Assembly (NCBI RefSeq): GCF_036046055.1 | Contig: NZ_CP107939.1 | Location: 2,170,001 to 2,234,000 of the forward strand | From: Nocardia sp. NBC_00403 | GTDB lineage: Bacteria > Actinomycetota > Actinomycetes > Mycobacteriales > Mycobacteriaceae | Direction of reading: 5' to 3' | Length of the DNA: 64,000 nt | In this document: positions 28,158 to 37,538 of the stretch, one piece after another | How positions within the stretch are numbered: the first letter of the stretch is position 1 | Layout of the letters: each line of letters starts with the position of its first letter | Notes under the pieces: model-generated | The model's database searches: none | What the model saw: the letters and a program-made list of their open reading frames with translations, nothing else | What the model was told of the DNA's origin: nothing | Position numbers and translations under genes: made by a program

Positions 28158-28556
28158 ATGACCATGACTGATCCGATCGCAGACTTCCTCACTCGTCTGC
28201 GCAACGCCAACTCGGCGTACCACGATCAGGTGAAGGCGCCGCACTCGAAGCTCAAGGCGAACATCGCCGAGATCCTCAAGCGCGAGGGCTACATCGCCGA
28301 TTACCGGACCGAGGACGCGACCGTCGGCAAGAGCCTCGTCGTCGACCTCAAGTACGGCCCCAGCCGTGAGCGCAGCCTGCAGGGCCTGCGTCGCGTCTCG
28401 AAGCCGGGTCTGCGTGTGTACGCAAAGTCCACCAACCTGCCCAAGGTCCTGGGCGGCCTCGGCGTGGCGATCATCTCCACGTCGACCGGTCTGCTCACGG
28501 ATCGCCAGGCGGCCAAGCAAGGTGTAGGCGGGGAAGTCCTCGCCTACGTCTGGTAA
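28158..28556 (+). CDS. rpsH: 30S ribosomal protein S8 (uS8)
   Basis: A protein of 132 residues: [20 protein letters not shown] at the start and [20 protein letters not shown] near the end are diagnostic. It binds 16S rRNA and, in other bacteria, the spc mRNA. The gap before it carries the hairpin at 28039-28070. Confidence 0.98.
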   Translation: MTMTDPIADFLTRLRNANSAYHDQVKAPHSKLKANIAEILKREGYIADYRTEDATVGKSLVVDLKYGPSRERSLQGLRRVSKPGLRVYAKSTNLPKVLGGLGVAIISTSTGLLTDRQAAKQGVGGEVLAYVW

Positions 28557-28570
28557 GGGGAGGTAGGACA

Positions 28571-29110
28571 ATGTCGCGTATCGGCAAGAAGCCCATCGCA
28601 ATTCCCGCGGGCGTCGATGTCACCATCGATGGCCAGACCGTGTCGGTGAAGGGTCCCAAGGGCACCCTGTCGCACACCGTCGCCGAGCCGATCACCGTCG
28701 CCAAGGGCGAGGACGGTCAGCTCGAGGTCGCCCGTCCGAACGACGAGCGCCAGAGTCGTGCACTGCACGGCCTGACCCGCACCCTGGTCTCGAACATGGT
28801 CGAAGGTGTGACCAAGGGCTACGAGAAGAAGATGGAAATCTTCGGCGTCGGTTACCGCGTGCAGGCCAAGGGTTCGAACCTCGAGTTCGCTCTCGGCTAC
28901 AGCCACCCGGTCCCGGTCGAGGCCCCGGAAGGCATCACCTTCGCGGTGGAAACGCCCACCAAGTTCTCTGTGTCCGGAATCGACAAGCAGGCGGTCGGTC
29001 AGATCTCCGCTGTGATCCACGGACTGCGCAAGCCCGACCCGTACAAGGGCAAGGGCATCCGCTACGCCGGCGAGGTCGTTCGCCGCAAGGTCGGAAAGAC
29101 GGGTAAGTGA
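28571..29110 (+). CDS. rplF: 50S ribosomal protein L6 (uL6)
   Basis: A protein of 179 residues beginning [39 protein letters not shown] near the C-terminus is the family signature. GGGGAGG precedes the ATG. Its stop overlaps a GTG from which rplR could also start. Confidence 0.98.
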   Translation: MSRIGKKPIAIPAGVDVTIDGQTVSVKGPKGTLSHTVAEPITVAKGEDGQLEVARPNDERQSRALHGLTRTLVSNMVEGVTKGYEKKMEIFGVGYRVQAKGSNLEFALGYSHPVPVEAPEGITFAVETPTKFSVSGIDKQAVGQISAVIHGLRKPDPYKGKGIRYAGEVVRRKVGKTGK

Positions 29111-29112
29111 TC

Positions 29113-29520
29113 ATGGCGCAAACCGAAAACCAGAAGGCCAAGCGCGTCCCGCGCGGCAAGGATGTGTCGACCACGCGTCGGCTGTCCAAGACGCGTCGTC
29201 ACTTCCGTCTGCGCAAGAAGGTCGTCGGCACCACCGAGCGTCCGCGCCTGGTGGTCAACCGTTCCTCGCGTCACCTGCACGCACAGCTCATCGACGACTC
29301 GGTCGGCAAGACCATTGCCGCCGCATCCTCGATCGAGGCCGATGTGCGCGCCGTGGACGGCGACAAGTCGGCCAAGGGCAAGAAGGTCGGCGCGCTGCTG
29401 GCCGAGCGTGCCAAGGCTGCCGGTGTCGAGGCCGTCGTGTTCGACCGTGGTGGTCACGATTACCACGGCCGGATCGCCGCGCTGGCGGACGCCGCTCGCG
29501 AAGGTGGGTTGAAGTTCTGA
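29113..29520 (+). CDS. rplR: 50S ribosomal protein L18 (uL18)
   Basis: A protein of 135 residues from the ATG at 29113 ([17 protein letters not shown]); a GTG at 29107 overlapping the rplF stop would add two residues. [18 protein letters not shown] and the ending [13 protein letters not shown] identify uL18, which binds 5S rRNA. Confidence 0.97.
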   Translation: MAQTENQKAKRVPRGKDVSTTRRLSKTRRHFRLRKKVVGTTERPRLVVNRSSRHLHAQLIDDSVGKTIAAASSIEADVRAVDGDKSAKGKKVGALLAERAKAAGVEAVVFDRGGHDYHGRIAALADAAREGGLKF

Positions 29521-29551
29521 TGACTGCAAACATTTACGGAAGGAACGTCTG

Positions 29552-30211
29552 ATGCCGGGACGTCAACGGCGTGACGGCGGCAGCGGACCCGCCGGACAGA
29601 ATGGTGCGGCCCCCGAGGGCGGCCGCGACAACCGTCGCGGTGGCGGCGACCGTCGCGGTGGCGGCGATCGTCGCGACAATGCGGCCGAGAAGAACCAGCT
29701 CGAGCGTGTCGTCGCGATCAACCGCGTCTCCAAGGTCGTGAAGGGTGGTCGTCGCTTCAGCTTCACCGCCCTCGTGATCGTCGGTGACGGCAACGGTCTG
29801 GTCGGCGTCGGCTACGGCAAGGCCAAGGAAGTTCCCGCGGCCATTCAGAAGGGTGTCGAGGAAGCTCGTAAGAACTTCTTCCGTGTCCCGATGATCGGCT
29901 CGACCATCACCCACCCGGTTCAGGGTGAGGCGGCGGCCGGTGTCGTCATGCTGCGTCCGGCTTCGCCCGGTACCGGTGTGATCGCCGGCGGCGCGGCGCG
30001 TGCCGTGCTGGAATGCGCTGGTATCCATGACATTCTGGCGAAGTCGCTCGGTAGCGACAACGCCATCAACGTCGTGCACGCGACGGTTGCGGCACTCAAG
30101 ATGCTGCAGCGTCCGGAAGAGGTCGCGGCCCGTCGTGGTCTGCCCATCGAGGACGTTGCCCCCGCGGGCATGCTGCGCGCACGCGCTCAGGCAGCGGGAG
30201 GTGGCAGGTAA
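29552..30211 (+). CDS. rpsE: 30S ribosomal protein S5 (uS5)
   Basis: A protein of 219 residues with GGAAGGA before the ATG. The S5 core starts at about residue 48 ([20 protein letters not shown]). The N-terminal 47 residues are a Gly/Arg/Asp-rich extension with a repeated RRGGGD unit, longer than in E. coli (167 residues) but usual in actinobacteria. Confidence 0.98.
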   Translation: MPGRQRRDGGSGPAGQNGAAPEGGRDNRRGGGDRRGGGDRRDNAAEKNQLERVVAINRVSKVVKGGRRFSFTALVIVGDGNGLVGVGYGKAKEVPAAIQKGVEEARKNFFRVPMIGSTITHPVQGEAAAGVVMLRPASPGTGVIAGGAARAVLECAGIHDILAKSLGSDNAINVVHATVAALKMLQRPEEVAARRGLPIEDVAPAGMLRARAQAAGGGR

Positions 30212-30391
30212 ATGGCAGATCTCAAGGTGACCCAGATCAAGTCGTCGATCGGCGCCAAGGCGAACCAGCGGGAGAGCCTTCGCACGCTCGGCCTGCGGAA
30301 GATCCGCCAGACCGTGGTTCGTGAGGACAATCCTCAGAACCGTGGGCTGATCAACGTCGTGCGCCACCTCGTAACAGTTGAGGAGGTCTGA
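30212..30391 (+). CDS. rpmD: 50S ribosomal protein L30 (uL30)
   Basis: A protein of 59 residues, [20 protein letters not shown] at the start and [20 protein letters not shown] in the middle; the expected size and position between rpsE and rplO. The start codon directly follows the rpsE stop. Confidence 0.97.
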   Translation: MADLKVTQIKSSIGAKANQRESLRTLGLRKIRQTVVREDNPQNRGLINVVRHLVTVEEV

Positions 30392-30392
30392 C

Positions 30393-30836
30393 ATGACCAT
30401 CAAGTTGCATCACCTGCGTCCGGCTCCCGGCGCCAAGACCGAGAAGACCCGGGTGGGTCGCGGTGAAGGCTCCAAGGGCAAGACCGCGGGTCGCGGTACC
30501 AAGGGCACCAAGGCTCGCAAGAACGTTCCGGCCGCCTTCGAGGGCGGGCAGATGCCGCTGCACATGCGGCTGCCCAAGCTCAAGGGCTTCACGAACCGAT
30601 TCCGCACGGAATACCAGGTCGTGAATGTCGGCTCGATCGCCAAGTTGTTCCCCGAGGGTGGCGAGATCGGCAAGGCCGAGCTCGTTGCGGCCGGCGCGGT
30701 TCGCAAGAACCAGCTGGTCAAGATTCTCGGTGACGGCGAGATCGGTGTCGCGGTCCAGGTGACCGTCGATAAGGTCACCGGTGCCGCCAAGGAAAAGATC
30801 ACCGCGGCCGGTGGCACTGTCACCGAGCTGGGCTGA
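30393..30836 (+). CDS. rplO: 50S ribosomal protein L15 (uL15)
   Basis: A protein of 147 residues beginning [20 protein letters not shown], with [20 protein letters not shown]. The ATG at 30393 follows AGGAGG. It is the last ribosomal gene before the terminator that separates it from secY. Confidence 0.98.
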   Translation: MTIKLHHLRPAPGAKTEKTRVGRGEGSKGKTAGRGTKGTKARKNVPAAFEGGQMPLHMRLPKLKGFTNRFRTEYQVVNVGSIAKLFPEGGEIGKAELVAAGAVRKNQLVKILGDGEIGVAVQVTVDKVTGAAKEKITAAGGTVTELG

Positions 30837-30851
30837 CGGTACTCTGCACAT

Positions 30852-30889
30852 AGTGGCACCGGACGAGTGAAGGCTCGTCCGGTGCCACT
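30852..30889 (+). terminator. Intrinsic terminator between rplO and secY
   Basis: A perfect 16-bp stem, AGTGGCACCGGACGAG against its complement at 30874-30889, closes on a 6-base loop 15 bp after the rplO stop. The following bases are T-rich for this genome. It implies that secY-adk-map has, at least partly, its own promoter in 30890-31000. Confidence 0.88.
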
Positions 30890-31000
30890 GTTAGAGTTCA
30901 ATTGTTGTCTGCCAAGCCTCGTCATGGGATACCGGCGCCTTCCGACCAGGACATCGCTGAAAAGTCCATGGCATGACCATGTCGTTCGCCAGGAGGATCT

Positions 31001-32323
31001 GTGCTTTCCGCCTTCGTATCGGCCTTCCGGACTCCGGACTTACGGCGGAAGATTCTCTTCACGCTGGGGTTGATCGCGTTGTACCGCTTGGGTGCCGCGC
31101 TGCCGTCCCCTGGCGTTGATTACCAGGCCGTCCAGGAATGTATCGACCTGGTGTCCGGCGGTGAGTCCGGCGGTATCTACCAGCTGATCAACCTGTTCTC
31201 CGGTGGTGCGCTGCTGCAGTTGTCGGTCTTCGCGATCGGCATCATGCCCTACATCACGGCCAGCATCATTATTCAGCTGTTGACCGTCGTCATCCCGCGG
31301 TTCGAGGAACTGCGAAAAGAAGGCCAATCAGGCCAGAACAAGATGACGCAGTACACCCGGTATCTGTCGATCGCCCTCGCGATCCTGCAGGCCACCGGTC
31401 TGGTCGCGCTCGCGGCCCGCGGTCAGCTTCTGCAGGGCTGCCAGCAGGACATCCTGGCCGACACCAGCATTTTCGGCATGATCATCATCGTGCTGGTGAT
31501 GACGGCCGGTGCGGCACTGGTGATGTGGTTCGGTGAGCAGATCACCGAGCGTGGTGTCGGCAACGGTATGTCGCTGCTGATCTTCGCCGGTATCGCCGCC
31601 CGTATCCCGTCGCAGGGCAAGGGCATCCTGGACAGTCGTGGCCCGCTGGTCTTCGGTCTCGTCTGCGCCGCCGCGCTCGCCATCATTGTCGCGGTCATCT
31701 TCGTCGAGCAGGGCCAGCGCCGGATTCCGGTGCAGTACGCCAAGCGAGTCGTCGGCCGCAAGATGTACGGTGGCTCCTCGACCTATCTGCCACTGAAGGT
31801 CAACCAAGCAGGCGTCATTCCGGTGATCTTCGCGTCATCGCTGCTGTATCTGCCGAACTTGGTTGCCCAGCTGACGACGTCGAAGGGGTCGGCAGATCAG
31901 AGCTGGTGGCAGGAGATCATCCAGAAATACCTGGTGACCCCGAGTAATCCGGTGTACATCGCAATCTACTTCGGTCTGATCGTGTTCTTCACCTACTTCT
32001 ATGTCGCGATCACCTTCAATCCGGAGGAACGCGCCGACGAGATGAAGAAGTTCGGCGGATTCATTCCGGGCTACCGCCCCGGTAGGCCGACCGCCGACTA
32101 TCTCAATTTTGTGTTGAGCCGCATCACCCTCCCCGGCTCGATCTACCTCGGTCTAGTGGCAGTGCTGCCCAATCTGTTCCTCGAAATCGGCTCGTCCGGT
32201 GGTGCGCAGAACCTTCCGTTCGGCGGCACCGCGGTGCTCATCATGGTGAGCGTCGGCTTGGACACGGTGAAGCAGATCGAGAGCCAGCTGATGAATCGAA
32301 ATTACGAAGGGTTCCTCAAGTGA
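31001..32323 (+). CDS. secY: Protein translocase subunit SecY
   Basis: A protein of 440 residues with ten membrane segments, the channel of the Sec translocon. [20 protein letters not shown] starts the protein; [14 protein letters not shown] and [18 protein letters not shown] are conserved cytoplasmic loops. The GTG start follows AGGAGG. Its stop overlaps the adk GTG by 4 bp. Confidence 0.98.
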   Translation: MLSAFVSAFRTPDLRRKILFTLGLIALYRLGAALPSPGVDYQAVQECIDLVSGGESGGIYQLINLFSGGALLQLSVFAIGIMPYITASIIIQLLTVVIPRFEELRKEGQSGQNKMTQYTRYLSIALAILQATGLVALAARGQLLQGCQQDILADTSIFGMIIIVLVMTAGAALVMWFGEQITERGVGNGMSLLIFAGIAARIPSQGKGILDSRGPLVFGLVCAAALAIIVAVIFVEQGQRRIPVQYAKRVVGRKMYGGSSTYLPLKVNQAGVIPVIFASSLLYLPNLVAQLTTSKGSADQSWWQEIIQKYLVTPSNPVYIAIYFGLIVFFTYFYVAITFNPEERADEMKKFGGFIPGYRPGRPTADYLNFVLSRITLPGSIYLGLVAVLPNLFLEIGSSGGAQNLPFGGTAVLIMVSVGLDTVKQIESQLMNRNYEGFLK

Positions 32324-32865
32324 GAGTTGTACTTCTCGGTCCGCCGGGTGCAGGCAAGGGCACCCAGGCCGTCCTGCTTTCGGAAAAGCTGGGCGTCCCG
32401 CACATCTCCACCGGAGACCTGTTCCGTGCGAACATCAGCCAGCAGACCCCGTTGGGGCGCGAAGCGCAGAAGTACATGGATGCCGGCGATCTGGTGCCCA
32501 GCGATGTGACCAACCGCATGGTCGAGGCCCGCGTTGCCGAGCCCGACGCCGTCAACGGTTTCGTGCTCGACGGCTACCCGCGCACGGTCGATCAGGCCGA
32601 CGCGCTGGAGAAGATCCTCGCCGACATGGACACCAAGCTCGACGCGGTGCTGTGCTTCGTCGTTGCCGAGGACACCGTGGTCGAGCGGATGCTGGCCCGT
32701 GGCCGCGCCGACGACAACGAAGGTGTGATCCGCAACCGGCTCCGGGTGTACCGGGACGAGACCGAGCCGCTGCTGGAGCACTACGACGGGTTGGTCGTCA
32801 CCGTGGACGGTGTCGGCGAGGTCGACGAGGTCAACGCCCGCGCGTTGCGCGCACTCGGCCACTGA
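32320..32865 (+). CDS. adk: Adenylate kinase (short-lid form)
   Basis: A protein of 181 residues with the P-loop [18 protein letters not shown] and [10 protein letters not shown] motifs. The lid is short ([15 protein letters not shown]), as is typical of actinobacterial enzymes. It interconverts AMP+ATP and 2 ADP. It is translationally coupled to secY by GTGA. Confidence 0.98.
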   Translation: MRVVLLGPPGAGKGTQAVLLSEKLGVPHISTGDLFRANISQQTPLGREAQKYMDAGDLVPSDVTNRMVEARVAEPDAVNGFVLDGYPRTVDQADALEKILADMDTKLDAVLCFVVAEDTVVERMLARGRADDNEGVIRNRLRVYRDETEPLLEHYDGLVVTVDGVGEVDEVNARALRALGH

Positions 32866-32903
32866 TGCCGCTTACCGCACCAGCGATGGGACACTGAACC
32901 GTC

Positions 32904-33704
32904 ATGGTCTTCGGTCGTAAGAACAAGAAGGTGGTGCCGTTCCGCACCGCGGGCGAACTGGACGCCATGGCGGCGGCAGGCGCCGTCGTCGGCCGCGCGC
33001 TCGTCGCGGTGCGCGATGCCGCAAAGCCCGGTGTCAGCACCCTGGAGCTGGACGAGGTCGCCGAGCAGGTGATCCGCGATGCGGGTGCGGTGCCATCCTT
33101 CAAGGGCTACCACGGGTTCCCCGGTTCGATCTGCTCATCGGTGAACGACCGTGTAGTGCATGGGATTCCGGCCGCCGAGGAGATCCTGACCGACGGCGAT
33201 CTGGTCTCCATAGACTGTGGCGCGATTCTCGACGGCTGGCACGGTGATTCGGCGTGGACATTCGGCGTCGGCCCGATCATCGACGCCGATCGGCTGCTCA
33301 GCGAGGCAACCAAGCTGTCCATGGAGGCCGGTATCGCGGCAATGCTGCCCGGTAACCGGCTGACGGACGTCTCGCATGCCATCGAGCTCGGCACCCGCGC
33401 CGCGGAAGAAATGCACGGTCGCGCCTACGGCATCGTCGACGGGTACGGCGGGCACGCCATCGGCCGCGAAATGCACATGGATCCGTTCCTCGCGAACGAG
33501 GGCGACCCGGGTAGAGGGCCGAAACTCGTTGTCGGATCTGTCCTTGCGATCGAGCCGATGCTGACATTGGGCACCACTCAGACCAAGGTGCTCGGCGACG
33601 ATTGGACCGTGGTGACCATCGACGGCAGCCGTGCCGCACATTGGGAGCACACGGTTGCCGTCACCGAAGACGGACCGCGCATTCTGACGTTGCGTCCGGA
33701 ATAG
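32904..33704 (+). CDS. map: Type I methionine aminopeptidase
   Basis: A protein of 266 residues that removes the initiator methionine. Substrate/metal-site residues are visible: [15 protein letters not shown] (His), SIDCG and GDSAWTF (two Asp ligands), GHAIGREMH (His), IEPML (Glu) and WEHTVAV (Glu). It lies 38 bp after adk, completing the conserved secY-adk-map order. Confidence 0.97.
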   Translation: MVFGRKNKKVVPFRTAGELDAMAAAGAVVGRALVAVRDAAKPGVSTLELDEVAEQVIRDAGAVPSFKGYHGFPGSICSSVNDRVVHGIPAAEEILTDGDLVSIDCGAILDGWHGDSAWTFGVGPIIDADRLLSEATKLSMEAGIAAMLPGNRLTDVSHAIELGTRAAEEMHGRAYGIVDGYGGHAIGREMHMDPFLANEGDPGRGPKLVVGSVLAIEPMLTLGTTQTKVLGDDWTVVTIDGSRAAHWEHTVAVTEDGPRILTLRPE

Positions 33705-34433
33705 CCGACCGACTGGCCCGGTGGCCGAATGGCTGTGAAATACGTTGGGCGTCAGTGACATCGGCGATGGCCCACATTGGTGGCCTCGTGACATTATGCG
33801 GCGCCGAACTTTTGCGGTGCCTCGACATCGGCATGTCACGATCCTGTCGACATCGAACACGCTCCGACATCGACAGAGATATGGGATCGACGCCACTTCG
33901 ACAATAATGAAGCGGCACATCGACTGATGCTCCGACGTTGACGGTGCACCGATGTCGATCATCCGCCGACATCGACGGACCCGGCGAGTCGATACCAGGG
34001 CGCACCGACACTGACAAAGCGCCGACATTCGGGGCGCTCCGACGTTGGCGTGCACCGACATCGACGACCGAGGGCAGGTGGACGTTACGCGGCGAGGCCC
34101 GATACGCACCGACGCCGCGGGTAGTCCGCAGGGCGATTACGCCTCGCGACACCCGCGTCGACGTAGTGGTCGATCAGCCGGTGTCACCGGGCGATACCCC
34201 AGCTCATCGCTGGATCGGTGACGTCGTTCCTTCCACCCGCGTCCGCACGTCCGGCTTCGCCTTTCGGTCGAGCGGTCGGTTCGAACGCTGTGGTGTGTCA
34301 GTGGTTTTCCTTCCGTGTCCGAGATGAACTTTTTGACGATGTAGAAATCGTATGTCGCATCGTCGACTACTCACCTGAGTAGGGAGCTACTCGAATTCCA
34401 TTGGGCTGCGGCGGATCCGGATGGCGTAGCGCT
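33705..34433. other. Noncoding region with degenerate CGACATCGAC repeats
   Basis: About 730 bp without a convincing gene. Between 33823 and 34066 a core close to CCGACATCGAC recurs about 12-14 times at irregular 15-30 base spacing, in exact form at 33865-33874, 33967-33976 and 34057-34066, and in variants such as CCGACGTTGAC and CCGATGTCGAT. Several copies are preceded by GCTC or GCAC. The spacing is too irregular for CRISPR. Beyond 34100 I see nothing distinctive. Confidence 0.6.
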
Positions 34434-35216
34434 TCATGTGCGCTGGGGCACCGGGGTTTCGGTCCTGCGGACGGCGCGGATGACGTCGGTGACGAGGGGC
34501 ACGTCGAATTCGCCGTCGGCGGTCTCGGGCCTGCTGCGCAGGTAGTCGAGGATTCGGCCGAGCAGCTCGGTGCGCTCCGGTGCCGTGATCACCAACGTGT
34601 GCGAGTGGGTTCCGATTGTGGTCGTGAGGGATTCGGCGGTCCGCCGCTGTGCGTGCGGGAATTCGGCTCGCTCGAAGTCGAGGAACAGCGGATGCTTCGG
34701 GAGCTGGTCACCAGGCTTCGGCGGCGGAACTGCGACTCTCGGCCGGGAGACCGCCTGCAGGCCTATGATCCAGTCGACGGTGCTGTCGTCGGTGTTCCAG
34801 AGTGCGGCGAACACGCCACCGTCGCGCAGCACCCTGGCGATCTCGGGGAAGGCGCGCTTCTGGTCGAACCAGTGGAATGCCTGTCCGGAAAGCACCGCAT
34901 CTACCGAATTGTCCGGCAGCGGAATGGACTCCGCGGCACCGGCGAGCGTAGTCACGTCGGGGTAACGCGCAATCAGTTCACTGCGCATCTCGGCGTCGGG
35001 CTCGACGGCGATCGGCTCGGCTCCCGCGCCGAGCAGACCTGCGGTGAGCTTGCCGGTGCCTGCGCCGAGATCGAGGACCACGAGCGAGTGCTGACGCCCG
35101 AGCGGCTCCAGAGCCCAATGAATTGCTGCCGCGGGGTAGTCCGGACGATGTTCGGCATACGCGGAGGCCTGTGCGCCGAATGAGGCGGCCGCACGGGCGT
35201 GTAGTTCGCCGTCCAT
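34434..35216 (-). CDS. Class I SAM-dependent methyltransferase
   Basis: A protein of 260 residues from the ATG at 35216, which has GGTGGAGAG directly upstream; the frame runs open to 35447 without a ribosome site. SAM-binding motif I is VVLDLGAGTGKLT; motif II VEPDAEM follows, then GAAESIPLPDNSVDAVLSGQ and FHWFDQKRAFPEIARVLRDG, the UbiE/Methyltransf_11 pattern. The substrate is unknown. It is a single gene with no obvious partner. Confidence 0.88.
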   Translation of the reverse strand: MDGELHARAAASFGAQASAYAEHRPDYPAAAIHWALEPLGRQHSLVVLDLGAGTGKLTAGLLGAGAEPIAVEPDAEMRSELIARYPDVTTLAGAAESIPLPDNSVDAVLSGQAFHWFDQKRAFPEIARVLRDGGVFAALWNTDDSTVDWIIGLQAVSRPRVAVPPPKPGDQLPKHPLFLDFERAEFPHAQRRTAESLTTTIGTHSHTLVITAPERTELLGRILDYLRSRPETADGEFDVPLVTDVIRAVRRTETPVPQRT

Positions 35217-35412
35217 CTCTCCACCATAGGACCTCGAGTTTGCTTGTCCGGTGGTATTCCGGGCTATCGTGCGGGTGCTGGCTGGAGGTCCCTGGCATGC
35301 TTGCCGGCACCGGCCTGGCCCGATCGTGTGGTTTGTCTGGGGTGCTCCACGATTCAGCTCGTGCACAGCGCACGGCCGTCGCCTGATCGGCTGTCCGATG
35401 TTCGCGCCGAAA

Positions 35413-35991
35413 CTACGTGGTCTTGTGGGCTTTTCCTGCCGGCGCAACCTCGGTGGTCACCTCGGGCTGGTCGATCGGGAACAGGATCGGACTGAGCAGG
35501 TACTGCGAACGGCCCGGTGCGGGCGGGTTTTTCAGTCGGGGGATGATCGCGGCACGCAGCGCCGAAATCAGGTCGACGAGCTCATTGTGGTCGAGCCACA
35601 TGGCGTGTTGCCGGTAGCCGACCAAATCCTCGGTCGGGTTCGCCTGGTCGCGATCGAGGTAGGAGTTGAATTCCGCGAGCAGCGTCGCCATCGCGGCGGC
35701 GAAGATCCTGCGATGGTCGTCGGTGGTCGCCGATGCGGCCGTGTCGGCGTCGATCACCGCGCGTTCCCTGCGCAGCCGGTAGTGGCGCTCGACCGCGCCG
35801 CGCACCCGCTGTTCGCTGTCGACCTCGAGGATGCCGCCGCCTGCCAGTAGTTCGACGTGGCGGTAGACGGTGGCCTTCGAGACATCGGGCATTCGGGCGC
35901 ACAGTTGTGCCGTTGTCAGGGTTTGGCCACCCGACATTGCATGCACGATCCGCAATCGCACCGGGTGGACCAGCAGTTCCAGGGAGTCCAT
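35413..35991 (-). CDS. ArsR-like winged-helix transcriptional regulator
   Basis: A protein of 192 residues with an N-terminal winged helix: LLVHPVRLRIVHAMSGG, then LTTAQLCARMPDVSKATVYR as the helix-turn-helix, followed by HVELLAGGGILEVD. The rest resembles the C-terminal part of GntR/ArsR-like sensors with no clear metal site. It is divergent from the alpha/beta hydrolase; an inverted repeat between them (36019-36034) is the probable operator. Confidence 0.8.
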   Translation of the reverse strand: MDSLELLVHPVRLRIVHAMSGGQTLTTAQLCARMPDVSKATVYRHVELLAGGGILEVDSEQRVRGAVERHYRLRRERAVIDADTAASATTDDHRRIFAAAMATLLAEFNSYLDRDQANPTEDLVGYRQHAMWLDHNELVDLISALRAAIIPRLKNPPAPGRSQYLLSPILFPIDQPEVTTEVAPAGKAHKTT

Positions 35992-36018
35992 ATCCGAATG
36001 TTCTCACTCATGATACCG

Positions 36019-36034
36019 TTCTCAAAGTTGAGAA
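36019..36034. promoter_or_regulatory. Inverted-repeat operator between regulator and hydrolase
   Basis: TTCTCAA and TTGAGAA separated by AG form a perfect 7-2-7 palindrome 24 bp before the hydrolase ATG. A further TTCTCA half-site lies at 36001-36006, on the regulator side. It is probably bound by the divergent winged-helix protein. Confidence 0.7.
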
Positions 36035-36058
36035 TGCTCAAGGGTTGTGGAGGACACG

Positions 36059-37036
36059 ATGAATGGACCCGAGTCAGCCGTCACGGATGTGCCGTCGTGG
36101 CAGGCGCCGCAGTATGCGAATCCCGAGGTCTTCGATGAGCGGGCGGTGACCGTAGGGTCCGGGGAGTTCGCGGTGTCGGGCGTGCTGAGCATCCCGCATG
36201 GCGACGGTCCGCATCCCGCGGTGGTGTTGTTGGCCGGCGGTGGGCCGTTCGACGCCGATGGCACTGTGGGGCCGAACAAGATCTACAAGGATCTTGCGTG
36301 GGGGTTGGCGAGCCGCGGGATAACGGTGTTGCGCTTCGACAAGGTCACTTTCGCGCATGCGGAGAAGGTCGCTGCGACAACCGAATTCACACCGAGCGAC
36401 GAGTATGTGCCGGCCGCGGTCGCGGCGCTCGAGATGCTGAGCGGACTGCGGGCCATCGACGCCGGGCGCGTGTTCGTGGTCGGGCACAGCATGGGCGGAA
36501 AGTTTGCGCCGCGGGTGGCCGCGGCAGCGCCATCGGTGGCGGGCGTGGTGATCCTCTCCGGTGATACGCAGCCGATGCAGTGGTCCATCGTGCGTGTCCT
36601 TCGGCGCCTCGCCGAGATCGATCCGGCGGCACTCGCGGCGTTGCCACCGCTCGAGACGGCCATCGAACAGGCGAAAATGGTCGACAGCCAGGAACTTTCA
36701 CCGGCGACGCCGACAGTGCGGCTGCCGTTCGGCATGTCGGCCGCATACTGGCTGGACCTGCGGGCCTACGACCCGGTCGCGGTCGCGGCGACATTGCGCA
36801 AGCCTATATTGATTCTGCAGGGCGAGCGTGACTACCAGGTCACTGTGGCCGACGACCTGGCCGGATGGCAGGCCGGACTCGCGGACCGCGAAGAGGTGAC
36901 CATTCGCACCTATCCCGCCGACGATCATCTCTGGTTCCCGGGGACCGGTCCGTCGCTGCCCGATGATTACACCCGGCCGCACCACGTGGATGCCGAGGTC
37001 GTCGCCGACATCGCCGACTGGCTGCTGTCCGCGTGA
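36059..37036 (+). CDS. Alpha/beta hydrolase
   Basis: A protein of 325 residues. GHSMGG carries the nucleophile serine at about residue 145; the oxyanion region is LLAGGGPFDADG; the C-terminal acid and histidine are likely in LQGERDYQVT and ADDHLWFPG. The ATG at 36059 is chosen because GGAGG lies 5 bases upstream; a GTG at 36047 is the alternative. It is probably controlled by the divergent winged-helix regulator. It resembles dienelactone-hydrolase-like esterases; the substrate is unknown. Confidence 0.88.
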   Translation: MNGPESAVTDVPSWQAPQYANPEVFDERAVTVGSGEFAVSGVLSIPHGDGPHPAVVLLAGGGPFDADGTVGPNKIYKDLAWGLASRGITVLRFDKVTFAHAEKVAATTEFTPSDEYVPAAVAALEMLSGLRAIDAGRVFVVGHSMGGKFAPRVAAAAPSVAGVVILSGDTQPMQWSIVRVLRRLAEIDPAALAALPPLETAIEQAKMVDSQELSPATPTVRLPFGMSAAYWLDLRAYDPVAVAATLRKPILILQGERDYQVTVADDLAGWQAGLADREEVTIRTYPADDHLWFPGTGPSLPDDYTRPHHVDAEVVADIADWLLSA

Positions 37037-37043
37037 GCCGGCA

Positions 37044-37499
37044 TCAGCCCTCCAAGAGCACGGTGACGGGTCCGTCGTTGGTCAGGTCGATATGCATATG
37101 GGCGCCGAAGCGGCCGGTGGCGACAGTGGCGCCCAGATCGCGCAATGCCTGGGCGAACGCCTCGACGATGGGTTCGGCGACCGAGCCGGGTGCGGCGGCG
37201 TTCCAGGACGGGCGGCGGCCCTTCGCCGTGTCGGCGTAAAGGGTGAACTGACTGATCACCAGGATGGGTGCGGCCAGGTCGGCGGCGGAGCGCTCGCCGT
37301 CGAGGATGCGCAGCCGCCACACCTTGTCCGCCAAGGCTTTCGCGGTCGTGTCGGTGTCACCGTGTGTGACGCCGACCAGGGCGAGCAGCCCGTGGGGCGC
37401 ATGGTGGGCGGCAGGATCTATCCGGCCGACGATCTCCTCGTCGACCGTCACCTGGGCGGCGGACACTCGCTGTAATAGGACTCGCACATCGGTGATCAT
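37044..37499 (-). CDS. dtd: D-aminoacyl-tRNA deacylase
   Basis: A protein of 151 residues. Both active-site motifs of Dtd are present: [17 protein letters not shown] and [11 protein letters not shown]. It hydrolyses D-amino acids from mischarged tRNA. The ATG at 37499 adds four residues before the usual MRVLLQRV start; a GTG at 37487 would give the canonical N-terminus. It is convergent with the hydrolase gene (7-bp gap). Confidence 0.95.
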   Translation of the reverse strand: MITDVRVLLQRVSAAQVTVDEEIVGRIDPAAHHAPHGLLALVGVTHGDTDTTAKALADKVWRLRILDGERSAADLAAPILVISQFTLYADTAKGRRPSWNAAAPGSVAEPIVEAFAQALRDLGATVATGRFGAHMHIDLTNDGPVTVLLEG

Positions 37500-37538
37500 G
37501 CCGTGCGGTCCGGCCGAGGCAGCGGTGGGTGTGCCGTC

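Noticed and set aside
33823..34066. CRISPR-like array
   Set aside because: The repeats are 10-11 bases, degenerate and irregularly spaced; no cas genes are present.
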